A stretch of DNA of 64,000 bases from Mesorhizobium sp. 1M-11 (GTDB taxonomy: Bacteria > Pseudomonadota > Alphaproteobacteria > Rhizobiales > Rhizobiaceae), in contig NZ_LJSD01000054.1 of the NCBI RefSeq assembly GCF_001303895.1, forward strand, positions 62,001 through 126,000, written 5' to 3'. Positions 17,305 to 25,873 of the stretch are shown piece after piece (positions within the stretch are counted from its first letter, which is position 1; every line of letters begins with the position of its first letter). The translations under genes and the position numbers were made by a program. Below the pieces are notes generated by a model. That model had not been told where the DNA came from and ran no database searches. It saw nothing but the letters and a program-made list of their open reading frames with translations.

Positions 17305-17654
17305 TGTCTATACTTCCCGTAACGGCGCATCGGCTGAAGCCGGAAGCCGCATCTCGCCGGAAACGGGATGGCTCCCGGCTCAAATGCGGTTTTCGTTGAA
17401 TGCCGGAACCTTGGCAAGAGCTCACGGCTACGAAAAATTGATCCAGCAGGAGGCGGATTGCAGGAATCCCATTTATTTCGACAGCCACATCGCCATGCGA
17501 TTTCCGTATAGCCCAATCCGCTTTGCCGCAGGCGTGGTGACTCGGGTCAACCAATTGTGCCAGCCGTTCATGGATCGTCGGTCCAATTGGTGCGTCAGCT
17601 TGTCATCCGCCAGCCGGCCATGAATAGTTTGCTGGCGGGGCGCGGAATGGAGGA
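17305..17654. other. 350-bp divergent intergenic region, no gene seen
   Basis: This lies between the MATE start and the acylase start. No convincing coding sequence is present on either strand. CCAATTG (17551) and CCAATTGG (17583) occur 32 bp apart near the acylase gene and could be paired operator half-sites. A GGAGGA ribosome site precedes the acylase ATG. Confidence 0.5.
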
Positions 17655-20084
17655 ATGATGCGCTCTCTTCGCTTGGCCGCCTCGGCCGCCCTGCCTTACG
17701 CTTTGTCTGTTCTTCTTGCCGGTCCGGCGCTTGCCGACATGTCCACCGCGGTGCGTTCCGACGCCTATCCGGTGAAGGGCCTCGACCAGCCGGCCGAGAT
17801 CCTGATTGACCACTGGGGCATTGCCCACATCTACGCCAAGAGCAATCGCGACGCGCTTTTCCTGCAGGGATACAACGCCGCCCGCGACCGCCTGTGGCAG
17901 ATCGACCTGTGGCGCAAGCGCGGCCTGGGTCGGCTGGCCGAGAGCTTCGGCGAAGATTTCGCGGAACGGGACCGCGCCGCCAGGCTTTTCCTCTTCCGCG
18001 GCGACATGGAGAAGGAATGGGCATCCTATGGCCCCAACGCGAAAAGCTTCGCGGAAGCTTTCGTCGCCGGGGTCAACGCCTATGTGTCGGAAGTGCTGGC
18101 CGGTTCCAAACCGCTCCCCATCGAATTTTCGCTGAGTGGATCGAAGCCGGAAATCTGGGGGCCGGAAGACGTCGTGCGCATCCGCAGCCATGGGCTGACG
18201 CGCAACGTCTCGTCCGAAGTGAAGCGGGCGCTCGTGACCTGCAAGGCCGATGTCGACGCGGACCGGCTGCGCAGCAAGCTGGAGCCGGAGTGGAAGCCCG
18301 AGGTGCCGCAGGGCCTCGACCCATGCATCATCCCGGCCGATGTCCTGAAGGATTATGACTGGGCGACCGATTCCGTCGACTTCAGCCCGCCCAAGAAGAA
18401 GGCGGAGCTCTACGATCCGCAACCCTTCCTCGACAAGGCCGACGGGACGGTCGACAACATCGGTTCGAACAATTGGGTGGTTGCCCCTTCGCGCACCGCG
18501 ACAGGACGGCCGATCCTCGCCAACGATCCGCATCGCGCCCATAGCGCGCCGTCGCTGCGCTATATCGTGCATCTCAACAGTCCCGACATGTCGGTGGTCG
18601 GTGCCGGCGAGCCGGCCTTGCCCGGCATCTCCATCGGACACAACGGCACCATCGCTTTCGGGCTCACGATCTTCAACGTCGACCAGGAAGATCTCTACGT
18701 CTACGAGCTCAACCCCGACAATCCCAACCAGTACAAATACAAGGACGGCTGGGAGGATATCAAGACGGTCGAGGAAACGATCGCGGTTCGCGACGGCGAG
18801 CCACGCAAGGTCTCGCTCAAATTCACACGGCACGGACCGGTCGTGAAAACCGACGATGAAAACCACCGGGCGTTCGCGGTGCGCAGCGTCTGGATGGAGC
18901 CCGGTACCTCGGCCTATTTCGGCTCGTCGGACTATATGACGGCCAAGAACTGGAACGAGTTCCTGACAGCCATGAACCGCTTCTATGCGCCGTCGGAAAA
19001 CCAGGTCTACGCCGACACCCAGGGCAACATCGGCTGGGTGGCGGCGGCCATGACGCCGGCGCGCAAGAACTGGGACGGCCTGCTGCCGGTGCCGGGCGAC
19101 GGCCGATACGAGTGGGGCTTCCTGAAACGCGACGACCTGCCCAGCGTCTACAATCCCACTGAGGGATGGTTCGCCACCGCCAACCAGATGAATCTGCCCG
19201 AAGGCTATCCGGTAAAGGAACGCAAGGTCGGGTTCGAATGGGCTGATCCTTCGCGCTACCAGCGCATCGCGCAGGTTCTCAGCGCCAACGACAAGGTCAC
19301 GCTGGCCGATTCCATGAAGCTTCAGAACGACGACAAGAACCTGTTGGCAGAGCGTGCCGTCAAGCTTCTCAAATCGGTCGAATTGCCTGCCGATACCTCC
19401 AGCGAGGCCAAGCAGGCCGCCGAAATGTTGAGGAACTGGAATGCGTCGAACGATATCGACAGCGCTCCGTCTGCGATCTACGAGATGTGGATCAGCCAGC
19501 ATCTGCCCAAGGCGCTGATCGCGCATGTCGTGCCGGAAGCCGCCCGCAAGGCGATCGGCAAGGGCAGCGGAACCGCGGCCGTCGACATGCTCGAGACGGC
19601 AGACGAGAGCCTTGGGAAAGATCCTCAGTCGGCACGAGCCGCGATCGTTTCCGAAAGCCTTGCTTCTGCCGTCGCGGCCCTGAAGGAACGGCTCGGAAAC
19701 GACATGGACAAATGGCGTTGGGGCGATCTGCATCGCGCGGTCTTCAACCATTCCCTGTCGCCGGTCGTTTCGAAGGCGCTGCAGGAGCAGCTCACGGTCG
19801 GTCCCTGGGCAATGTCCGGTTCTTCGACGACGCCGCACGCGGCAAGCTACAATCCGGACTTCACGCTCATGTCCGGCGCATCGTTCCGCATGGTTCTCGA
19901 CGTCGGCGGCTGGGACAACAGCCGTGTCATCAACACACCAGGCCAATCGGGCGACCCCTTCAGCCCGCATTACAGGGATCTCGCTCCTCTCTGGCTCACC
20001 GGCGATTACGTGCCGCTGCTTTATTCACGCGATGCGGTCGAAGGCGGGGCAGCGACGCGGATCTCGCTGACGCCGGGCAAGTAG
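17655..20084 (+). CDS. Penicillin acylase family Ntn hydrolase (secreted acylase)
   Basis: The 809-residue precursor has a signal peptide ending at ALA (about residue 27), an alpha-subunit region with DHWGIAHIYAKSNRDALFLQGY, and the autoprocessing site IG-S271-NNWVV followed by APSRTATGRPILANDPHR. S271 would become the N-terminal nucleophile of the beta chain after cleavage, as in penicillin G acylase and AHL acylases. The enzyme would act in the periplasm on N-acyl bonds. The next gene on the strand is a LuxR-type regulator, which makes an acyl-homoserine lactone or other N-acyl compound as plausible as a beta-lactam. Start chosen by GGAGGA. Confidence 0.92.
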   Translation: MMRSLRLAASAALPYALSVLLAGPALADMSTAVRSDAYPVKGLDQPAEILIDHWGIAHIYAKSNRDALFLQGYNAARDRLWQIDLWRKRGLGRLAESFGEDFAERDRAARLFLFRGDMEKEWASYGPNAKSFAEAFVAGVNAYVSEVLAGSKPLPIEFSLSGSKPEIWGPEDVVRIRSHGLTRNVSSEVKRALVTCKADVDADRLRSKLEPEWKPEVPQGLDPCIIPADVLKDYDWATDSVDFSPPKKKAELYDPQPFLDKADGTVDNIGSNNWVVAPSRTATGRPILANDPHRAHSAPSLRYIVHLNSPDMSVVGAGEPALPGISIGHNGTIAFGLTIFNVDQEDLYVYELNPDNPNQYKYKDGWEDIKTVEETIAVRDGEPRKVSLKFTRHGPVVKTDDENHRAFAVRSVWMEPGTSAYFGSSDYMTAKNWNEFLTAMNRFYAPSENQVYADTQGNIGWVAAAMTPARKNWDGLLPVPGDGRYEWGFLKRDDLPSVYNPTEGWFATANQMNLPEGYPVKERKVGFEWADPSRYQRIAQVLSANDKVTLADSMKLQNDDKNLLAERAVKLLKSVELPADTSSEAKQAAEMLRNWNASNDIDSAPSAIYEMWISQHLPKALIAHVVPEAARKAIGKGSGTAAVDMLETADESLGKDPQSARAAIVSESLASAVAALKERLGNDMDKWRWGDLHRAVFNHSLSPVVSKALQEQLTVGPWAMSGSSTTPHAASYNPDFTLMSGASFRMVLDVGGWDNSRVINTPGQSGDPFSPHYRDLAPLWLTGDYVPLLYSRDAVEGGAATRISLTPGK

Positions 20085-20215
20085 ACCGGCAGATGCAGGC
20101 GGGCATCGTCGCCGCCTTCCGCTCCGGACGGATCCACCTGTCCGGAGCCACAGCATGGGGTTCGATCCGACGGAATGCGGCGCGCAGGAATTCGATTTAT
20201 TTGAGGGCCGCATAA

Positions 20216-20239
20216 CGATACTATGATGTTAAAGTATCG
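20216..20239. promoter_or_regulatory. CGATACT-N10-AGTATCG inverted repeat, candidate operator of LuxR-type gene
   Basis: A perfect 7-bp inverted repeat with a 10-bp spacer lies 29 bp upstream of the regulator start. A single AGTATCG recurs at 21134-21140, just before the ATG of the next gene. It is a reasonable candidate site for the regulator encoded here. Confidence 0.4.
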
Positions 20240-20268
20240 CCGCGACAGGGGAACCGGAAAGGCCGAGA

Positions 20269-20967
20269 ATGGCCGATCCGTCGATCGGGCCAACGCTCAT
20301 GCATTTCGACAGGACAGCTTTCGGAGACCAGTTCCTGACCGTCGTCGCGGCGGCGATGCCGCTGGTCGGCTGCTGTTTCTATCGTGTCGAGGACGGCAAG
20401 CATGTCGTCGACCATCGGCTGTCCGGCCTCTCGCCCTATTGGCTGAACCGCTACTACCATCGCTTCTGGCGTTTCGATCCGCTGCATCCCGAACGTGTCG
20501 ACCAGGCCGGCATCAGGCTGCGCTCGGTGACGCGCGAGACGGCGCGGCGCGACATTGGCGCGCCCGAATATTTCGAGCAATTCCTGGTGCCGCAGAACAC
20601 GGTGCACCAGACCGAGCTTTATTTCCGTGTGGGGTCGCGGATCGTCGCCGGTGCTTCGTTGCTGCGCAGCGAACGTAACGGTCCGTTCACCTCCGACAAT
20701 CTCACCTTCCTCGACAGGCTGGTGGGTTTCGTCGAGGACAGCGTGCTGTCCGATGAGGACGAAGCGTTCGGGATCGATATACCGGGCCTGACGCCACGCG
20801 AGCGCGAGATCGCCAATCTCGTCGGCGCAGCCATGTGCAACAAGGACATCTGCCGGCGGCTCGACATCGAACTGCCGACGGTGAAGACCCACATCAGCCG
20901 CATCCTGGTCAAGGCCGGCGTGCGCAACCGCGGCGAGCTGATGAAGAAGCTGCACGGCCGCGGCTGA
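20269..20967 (+). CDS. LuxR-type transcriptional regulator
   Basis: The 232-residue protein ends in a LuxR/GerE helix-turn-helix: LTPREREIANLVGAAMC, then DIELPTVKTHISRILVKAGV. The N-terminal 165 residues look like a small-molecule sensor of GAF-like size, not a receiver domain, and I cannot assign it as an acyl-homoserine-lactone pocket. It sits between the secreted acylase and the nitrilase-superfamily gene, all on one strand, and probably controls one or both. An inverted repeat just upstream suggests autoregulation. Confidence 0.82.
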   Translation: MADPSIGPTLMHFDRTAFGDQFLTVVAAAMPLVGCCFYRVEDGKHVVDHRLSGLSPYWLNRYYHRFWRFDPLHPERVDQAGIRLRSVTRETARRDIGAPEYFEQFLVPQNTVHQTELYFRVGSRIVAGASLLRSERNGPFTSDNLTFLDRLVGFVEDSVLSDEDEAFGIDIPGLTPREREIANLVGAAMCNKDICRRLDIELPTVKTHISRILVKAGVRNRGELMKKLHGRG

Positions 20968-21146
20968 CAGCAGCACGGCGTCGTACTTCGGTATGATAGC
21001 CCCGGGCCAAGATTGCTCCCTATCCTGCCGGTTCCTGTAAACGCCTGGGAGGAACGCGGCGTTCGAGGGAGATGGCCGTGCATGTGCCGACGCCTGTTCC
21101 CTGAAAGAACCGCTCCTCCAACCCGACCGTTGGAGTATCGACCGGA

Positions 21147-22355
21147 ATGGCCTCACATCCTGCCTATGTCGCGCCCTATATGGCGATCGGCCTTTCGACC
21201 ATCGTCACCGGCGTCGCACAGCGCAAGCACATCCGCCACAATCTGGAGACCATCGAGGAAGCCATCCACGCCGCCGTCTCGATCTGTGCCATCAACGCGC
21301 CGATCCGCGTGGTGGCACTGGCCGAAGGCGCACTGACCGGTTTCACCGACGAGATCTTCGACGTTCCGCATGTCACGGCAGCGCGCGACATCTTCATCGA
21401 CCTGCCCGGCGAAGAGACCGAAGCGCTCGGCAAACTGGCCCGGCACTACGACACCTACATCATCGGCCAGTGCAAGGCGCGCTGGCCCGACGTGATGGAA
21501 GACCGCTTCTTCAACACGCTGTTCGTGATCGACCGCAAGGGCAAGCTCATCCACCGCGCCGCCAAGAACCACATCTGGTGCCGCGAACGCAGCTGCACGC
21601 CGCACGATGTCTACGACCGCTGGGTCGAACTGTTCGGCGACGGCATCGAGGCCTTCTATCCGGTGCTGCGCACCGAAGACATCGGCAATATCGGCACCAT
21701 CTGCTGCTCGGATGGCGAATATCCGGAAGCGGTGCGCGCACTTGCCTTCGGCGGCGCCGAGGTCGTCTATCGCCCTTCGGAAGCGATGCCGATGACGGGC
21801 TCTTCCTATCCCGGCGGCGGCAGCTGGATGATCCAGAACCGGGCCCATGCCGACTTCAACAGCGTCTACATGCTGTGCCCCAACATCGGCCCGGTCTATC
21901 TCTCGCCGAGTTCGCGCCATCCGATCGACATCGCCGGCGGCAACAGCCACATCGTCGACTTCCGCGGCAACATCAGCTCCTACTCGGCCAGCGGCGCCAA
22001 CACCATGGTGGCGAGCCTGATCGACATCGAAGCGCTGCGGCAGTTCCGCGCCATGAACCTCAATTCGAACTGGCTGAAGGATCTGCGCACCGAGCTGTTT
22101 TCCAAGATGTATGAGAAGCCAATCCACCCGCGCAATCTGTGGCTCAACCGCGATCCGGAGCGTCACGCAACAGTGGACGAGGTCTATCGCGAAAACATCG
22201 CAAGGCTGGTCGAGCGCGGCACCTGGACCCTGCCCGCACATGAAGTGCCTGGCGCGCGCTACACGCCGGCGCCTTCGGAAGGCCCAACCTCTTCACATAG
22301 CAATGACGATTGGGCCGCCGCACAGGCCATGTGGGCGCCCTGGAACGAGGACTGA
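21147..22355 (+). CDS. Nitrilase-superfamily carbon-nitrogen hydrolase
   Basis: The 402-residue enzyme carries the catalytic triad of the superfamily: E60 (LAEGALTGF), K140 (RAAKNHIW) and C187 in ICCSDGEYPE. Members hydrolyse amides or nitriles through a thioester. It is about 100 residues longer than a typical single-domain amidase; the tail after residue 300 (HPRNLWLNRDPERHATV) is an extension used for oligomer contacts in formamidase-like relatives. Substrate unknown. An APC permease gene lies downstream on the same strand, so an amide of an amino compound is one possibility. Confidence 0.85.
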   Translation: MASHPAYVAPYMAIGLSTIVTGVAQRKHIRHNLETIEEAIHAAVSICAINAPIRVVALAEGALTGFTDEIFDVPHVTAARDIFIDLPGEETEALGKLARHYDTYIIGQCKARWPDVMEDRFFNTLFVIDRKGKLIHRAAKNHIWCRERSCTPHDVYDRWVELFGDGIEAFYPVLRTEDIGNIGTICCSDGEYPEAVRALAFGGAEVVYRPSEAMPMTGSSYPGGGSWMIQNRAHADFNSVYMLCPNIGPVYLSPSSRHPIDIAGGNSHIVDFRGNISSYSASGANTMVASLIDIEALRQFRAMNLNSNWLKDLRTELFSKMYEKPIHPRNLWLNRDPERHATVDEVYRENIARLVERGTWTLPAHEVPGARYTPAPSEGPTSSHSNDDWAAAQAMWAPWNED

Positions 22356-22439
22356 TCAGGAAATACCGGACCCGCCGTCCCAAAGCATAATCAATCGGGA
22401 ACAGGCGGCGCGGTCCGGCCAAAACAAGGGAGGCTATCG

Positions 22440-22925
22440 ATGGATGTTTCACGACCCGGCCCGCTCTCGCGGTTCGCCACATCAATTATCTTGCCCGCTG
22501 CCGCTGCGCTCATTGCGGTGACCGCGTCGGCAAAAGCCGAGGACGCCGCCAAGCCAGCCGGCATCGTCGGCACATGGGTGGTCAAGGCAGTCGACGCGCC
22601 GTTCACCCACCACATGTTCGTCTTCAATGCCGACGGCACCATGCAGCAGGCTAATCCCGATTCCGGAAATCCCGATAACAGCGACAGCGACGGCAAGGGC
22701 ATCTGGGCCGAGAAGGACGGCAAGGTCATCGGCAAATTCGTAGAGGTGACCGCCGACCGCAACACCCACAAATTCGTCAGCCGCGGCGAGATTTCCTACG
22801 AGATCGACCTCGCCGGCGACGCCTTCACCGGCACGGCCGCCGCACGTTTCTACGATGCGGACGACAAGCTGCTGCGCGGCCCATTGCCGACACCCCTGGA
22901 AGGCAAGCGCGTGACCCTGCCGTAA
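22440..22925 (+). CDS. Small secreted protein of unknown function
   Basis: The 161-residue protein has a signal peptide (ILPAAAALIAVTASAKA, cleavage before EDAAKP) and a beta-rich mature part: IVGTWVVKAV, then FVFNADGTMQQANPDSG and GKGIWAEKDGKVIGKFVEV. That pattern of GTW plus repeated strands recalls lipocalin-like or catabolism-associated small periplasmic proteins, but no family was identified. A GGGAGG ribosome site precedes the ATG. It lies between the amidohydrolase and an APC permease on the same strand. Confidence 0.75.
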   Translation: MDVSRPGPLSRFATSIILPAAAALIAVTASAKAEDAAKPAGIVGTWVVKAVDAPFTHHMFVFNADGTMQQANPDSGNPDNSDSDGKGIWAEKDGKVIGKFVEVTADRNTHKFVSRGEISYEIDLAGDAFTGTAAARFYDADDKLLRGPLPTPLEGKRVTLP

Positions 22926-22982
22926 GAGCGGGCGCCACTTGCCTTTCCTTTTTCGTTTCACGCCATCGCCGGACCAAACGCC

Positions 22983-24383
22983 ATGTCTTCCACCAGCACC
23001 GCGCCAAGGCGCAGCCTGCACTCCTTCGATATCTTCTTTCTCGTCGTCGCCGCAGCAGCACCGCTTGCGGCCGTGGCCAGCAACGGGGCGCTCGGCGTCC
23101 TGATGGGCAACGGCGTCGGCATGCCGGGCTCCTACCTGCTCGCCGGTCTCGTGCTGATCCTGTTTGCCATCGGCTTCATTCGGATGAGCCCGCATGTGAA
23201 GCATTCCGGCGCCTTCTATGCCTATGTCCGCCACGGCCTGGGACCGCTTGCCGGCGGCGCCGCGGCCTTCGTCGCCATCGTCGTCTACGGCATGATGGTC
23301 ATCGGCAGCGTCGGCGGCTTCGGTTTCTTCGCCAGCGTGTTCTTCAGCGAAAACCTCGGCATCGACCTGTCATGGAAGGCCTGGGGTGCGATCTGCCTGG
23401 TGATCACGGCCATCGTCGGCTATCGCGAGATCACGCTCGGCGCGCGCCTGCTGGCGGTGCTCTTGACGCTCGAAGTCCTGATCCTGATCGTCCTGACGGT
23501 GGCCGTGCTGGCACCCAGCAGCCCGGCCCAGGTGACCTTCGGTTCGTTCAGCCTGCCCAATGTGCTCAGCGGCTCGTTTGGTGTCGGCCTGATGTTCGCC
23601 TTCGTCTCTTTCCTCGGTTTCGAATCCGCAGCCATCTACAGCGAGGAAGCGCGTGACGGACACCGTAGCGTCAGCCGCGCGCTCATCACCGCCGTGGTGT
23701 TCATCGCCCTTTTCTACGCCATCACCATGTGGGCGGTGGTGCTGGCTTTCGGCGAAGACAAGGTCGTGGCCGCGGCCAGTGAAAATCCGGGCACGCTGGT
23801 GTTCCGCGCCTTCGCCCAATACACCCACCCCGTATTCCTGGTGGCGGTGCAGTTCCTGATGGTGACGAGCGCGCTCGCCGCGACGCTTGCCCTGCACAAC
23901 GCAGCCGCGCGCTACCTGTTCGCGCTCGGCCGCGAAGGCATGCTGCCCGGCGTGCTCGGCAGCCTGCACACGCGCCTTCAATCACCGCATGTCGCGAGCA
24001 TCACCGTGACGGTGGTCTCATCGATCGCAGTGGCGCTGTTCGCCATCGCGGGTGCCGATCCGCTGATGACCCTGCTGTCCAGCACGTTCGGGCTGGCGGC
24101 GCTCGGCATCATCATCCTGCAGGCAGTGACCTCGCTTTCGGTGGCGGTCTTCACCTTGAAGAACCGCGACAGGGAAGCCGGTTCGCTGTTCCAGCTGCTG
24201 ATCGCCATCGTCGCGACCATTGGTCTTGGTACTGCAGCCCTTCTCGTCATGAAGAACTACGCGACGCTGACCGGCAGCCTCGGCCTGCTGGACTACGCGC
24301 CCTGGCTGCTGCCGATCGCGGCTGTGCTCGGCATCGTCGTCGCGATGCGCTCCGGACAGGCAACGCAGCTGTCCGAAGCCTAG
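22983..24383 (+). CDS. APC-family amino acid/amine permease
   Basis: The 466-residue protein has about twelve transmembrane helices. The N-terminal substrate loop reads GNGVGMPGSYLLAGLVLILFA and helix 6 reads FVSFLGFESAAIYSEEARD, a strong APC superfamily signature. It should import an amino acid or amine by proton symport. It follows the nitrilase-type gene and the small secreted protein in the same direction and faces the AapJ-like gene and the kinase/M23/PLP fusion gene, so its cargo may be a substrate or product of those enzymes. Confidence 0.9.
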   Translation: MSSTSTAPRRSLHSFDIFFLVVAAAAPLAAVASNGALGVLMGNGVGMPGSYLLAGLVLILFAIGFIRMSPHVKHSGAFYAYVRHGLGPLAGGAAAFVAIVVYGMMVIGSVGGFGFFASVFFSENLGIDLSWKAWGAICLVITAIVGYREITLGARLLAVLLTLEVLILIVLTVAVLAPSSPAQVTFGSFSLPNVLSGSFGVGLMFAFVSFLGFESAAIYSEEARDGHRSVSRALITAVVFIALFYAITMWAVVLAFGEDKVVAAASENPGTLVFRAFAQYTHPVFLVAVQFLMVTSALAATLALHNAAARYLFALGREGMLPGVLGSLHTRLQSPHVASITVTVVSSIAVALFAIAGADPLMTLLSSTFGLAALGIIILQAVTSLSVAVFTLKNRDREAGSLFQLLIAIVATIGLGTAALLVMKNYATLTGSLGLLDYAPWLLPIAAVLGIVVAMRSGQATQLSEA

Positions 24384-24411
24384 GTTCTGATGTCAGCCAA
24401 TATCAGCAGTT

Positions 24412-24584
24412 GGCACCGCCCCTCACCTGCCTGCCGGCATCCTCTCCCCGTGAACGGGGAGAGGGCGCTCACGCCAGCGGTTTAGCCAACCGCCAGCGCT
24501 GCAGAACAGGCATCATCGTTGCGGCCAACCTCCTTCTCCCCGTTTACGGGGAGAAGTGCCCGGCAGGGCGATGAGGGGCAGTGC
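24412..24584. repeat. Intergenic inverted repeat, family B, copy 1
   Basis: The arms CCCCTCACCTGCCTGCCGGC and (reverse complement) the segment ending GATGAGGGGC flank two strong hairpins built on CTCCCCGT/ACGGGGAG. It lies between two convergent genes and may serve as a bidirectional terminator. Related elements are at 29940-30092 and 36237-36452. Confidence 0.75.
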
Positions 24585-24636
24585 CGTACTCGCGCCGTAA
24601 GCCCCTAGCCTTAGGTGTCGATGCGCTTTCTGTCAG

Positions 24637-25650
24637 TCAACGCAGCGGCGGGGCGTACATCAGGCCGCCGGCATTCCAGAGCTTGTTGATGCCGCGGTCG
24701 ATCTTGAGCGCGCTCGACTGGCCGAGATTGCGCTCGAAGATCTCGCCGTAATTGCCGACTTTCGAGACGATGTTGTAGGCGAAGCGCGGATCGAGCCCGA
24801 GCTGCTTGCCATTGTCGCCATCGGCGCCGAGGAAGCGCTTGACCGCCGGGTTGGCGGAGGTGAGCCCGGCCTCCGCCGTTGCCTGGGTGACGCCCAGCTC
24901 TTCCGCCTCGAGCAGCGCAAACAGCGTCCAGCGCACGATGTTGAACCATTTGTCGTCGCCCTGGCGCACGGCCGGTCCAAGCGGCTCCTTCGAGATGATC
25001 TCCGGCAGCACGGTATAGCCATCGGGATTGGCCAGCTTGAGACGCTGCGCGTAAAGTGCCGAGGCGTCGGTGGTGTAGACATCGCAGCGCCCGCTGTCGA
25101 AGGCCTTGATGATGCCCTCGGCGGAATCGACCACCACCGGCTCATATTGCAGCTTGTTGGCGCTGAAATAGTCGGCGGTGTTCTGTTCGGTCGTCGTGCC
25201 CTGCTCGGCGCAGACGGTGGCGCCGGAAAGCTTCAGGGCACTGTCGACATTGAGGTCCTTGCGCACCATGAAACCCTGCCCGTCATAATAGGCGGTGCCC
25301 ACGAAATGGATGCCGATGCCGGCATCGCGCGACAGCGTCCATGTCGTCTGCCGCGACAGGAGATCGACGGTGCCTGACTGCAGGGCGGTGAACCGCTCCT
25401 TGGTCGACAGCGGCACGTAGCTCACCTTGTCGGCATCGCCGAGTGCTGCGGCGGCAACGGCACGGCAGAAGTCGATGTCGAAGCCGTGCCATTTGCCGGC
25501 ATCGTCCGGGGCCGAGAAGCCGGCAACACCCTGGCTGACGCCGCAGGTGACAGTGCCGCGCTGTTTGATCGTATCGAGCGTATCGGCCTTCGCCGGCACG
25601 GCTGCTGCCGAAGCCGTCATAAACGCTGCTGCAAAAAGATGTGTCTTCAT
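24637..25650 (-). CDS. AapJ-like general amino acid ABC binding protein (orphan)
   Basis: The 337-residue periplasmic protein has a signal peptide (MKTHLFAAAFMTASAAAVPAK) and the AapJ-style sequence GTVTCGVSQGVAGFSAPDD, FTALQSGTVDLLSRQTTWT and YYDGQGFMVRKDL. AapJ feeds AapQMP, the broad-range L-amino acid importer of rhizobia. No permease or ATPase gene is adjacent, so it must use a distant Aap-type system or act as a sensor. The ATG at 25650 follows AGGAG and was preferred to a long upstream extension. A family A repeat lies in its leader. Confidence 0.92.
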   Translation of the reverse strand: MKTHLFAAAFMTASAAAVPAKADTLDTIKQRGTVTCGVSQGVAGFSAPDDAGKWHGFDIDFCRAVAAAALGDADKVSYVPLSTKERFTALQSGTVDLLSRQTTWTLSRDAGIGIHFVGTAYYDGQGFMVRKDLNVDSALKLSGATVCAEQGTTTEQNTADYFSANKLQYEPVVVDSAEGIIKAFDSGRCDVYTTDASALYAQRLKLANPDGYTVLPEIISKEPLGPAVRQGDDKWFNIVRWTLFALLEAEELGVTQATAEAGLTSANPAVKRFLGADGDNGKQLGLDPRFAYNIVSKVGNYGEIFERNLGQSSALKIDRGINKLWNAGGLMYAPPLR

Positions 25651-25671
25651 GGTCTCCTCCCTGTTGTTCTG

Positions 25672-25772
25672 AGCAATTCCAGGAAAAGTGTGAAACGGTT
25701 TTCCGTCCGGAATTGCGTGAAATAAGAAGTTGGTGCGTTTCCGCGTTTCCGTGAAAAACGGAAACGCTCTAA
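25672..25772 (+). repeat. Intergenic palindromic repeat, family A, copy 2
   Basis: The copy begins GAGCAATTCCAGGAAAAGTG and ends GAAACGCTCT, matching the element at 219-319 over its full length with a few substitutions. Both hairpins (CAATTCC/GGAATTG and AGAGCGTT-like/AACGCTCT) are kept. Here it sits just upstream of the AapJ-like gene, read antisense relative to that gene. Confidence 0.8.
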
Positions 25773-25873
25773 TGCAAAGCCTCTCCTGACGCCGGTGCTG
25801 ACACACCGTCGTTGATCCTGTTTCCTGCCGTGAACTGCCCGGCGGGCAACACCGCCGGGGAGAAGTCTCAGCG

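Noticed and set aside
17595..19970. 791-residue minus-strand open frame
   Set aside because: It is the antisense shadow of the penicillin-acylase gene, which has a signal peptide and processing site.
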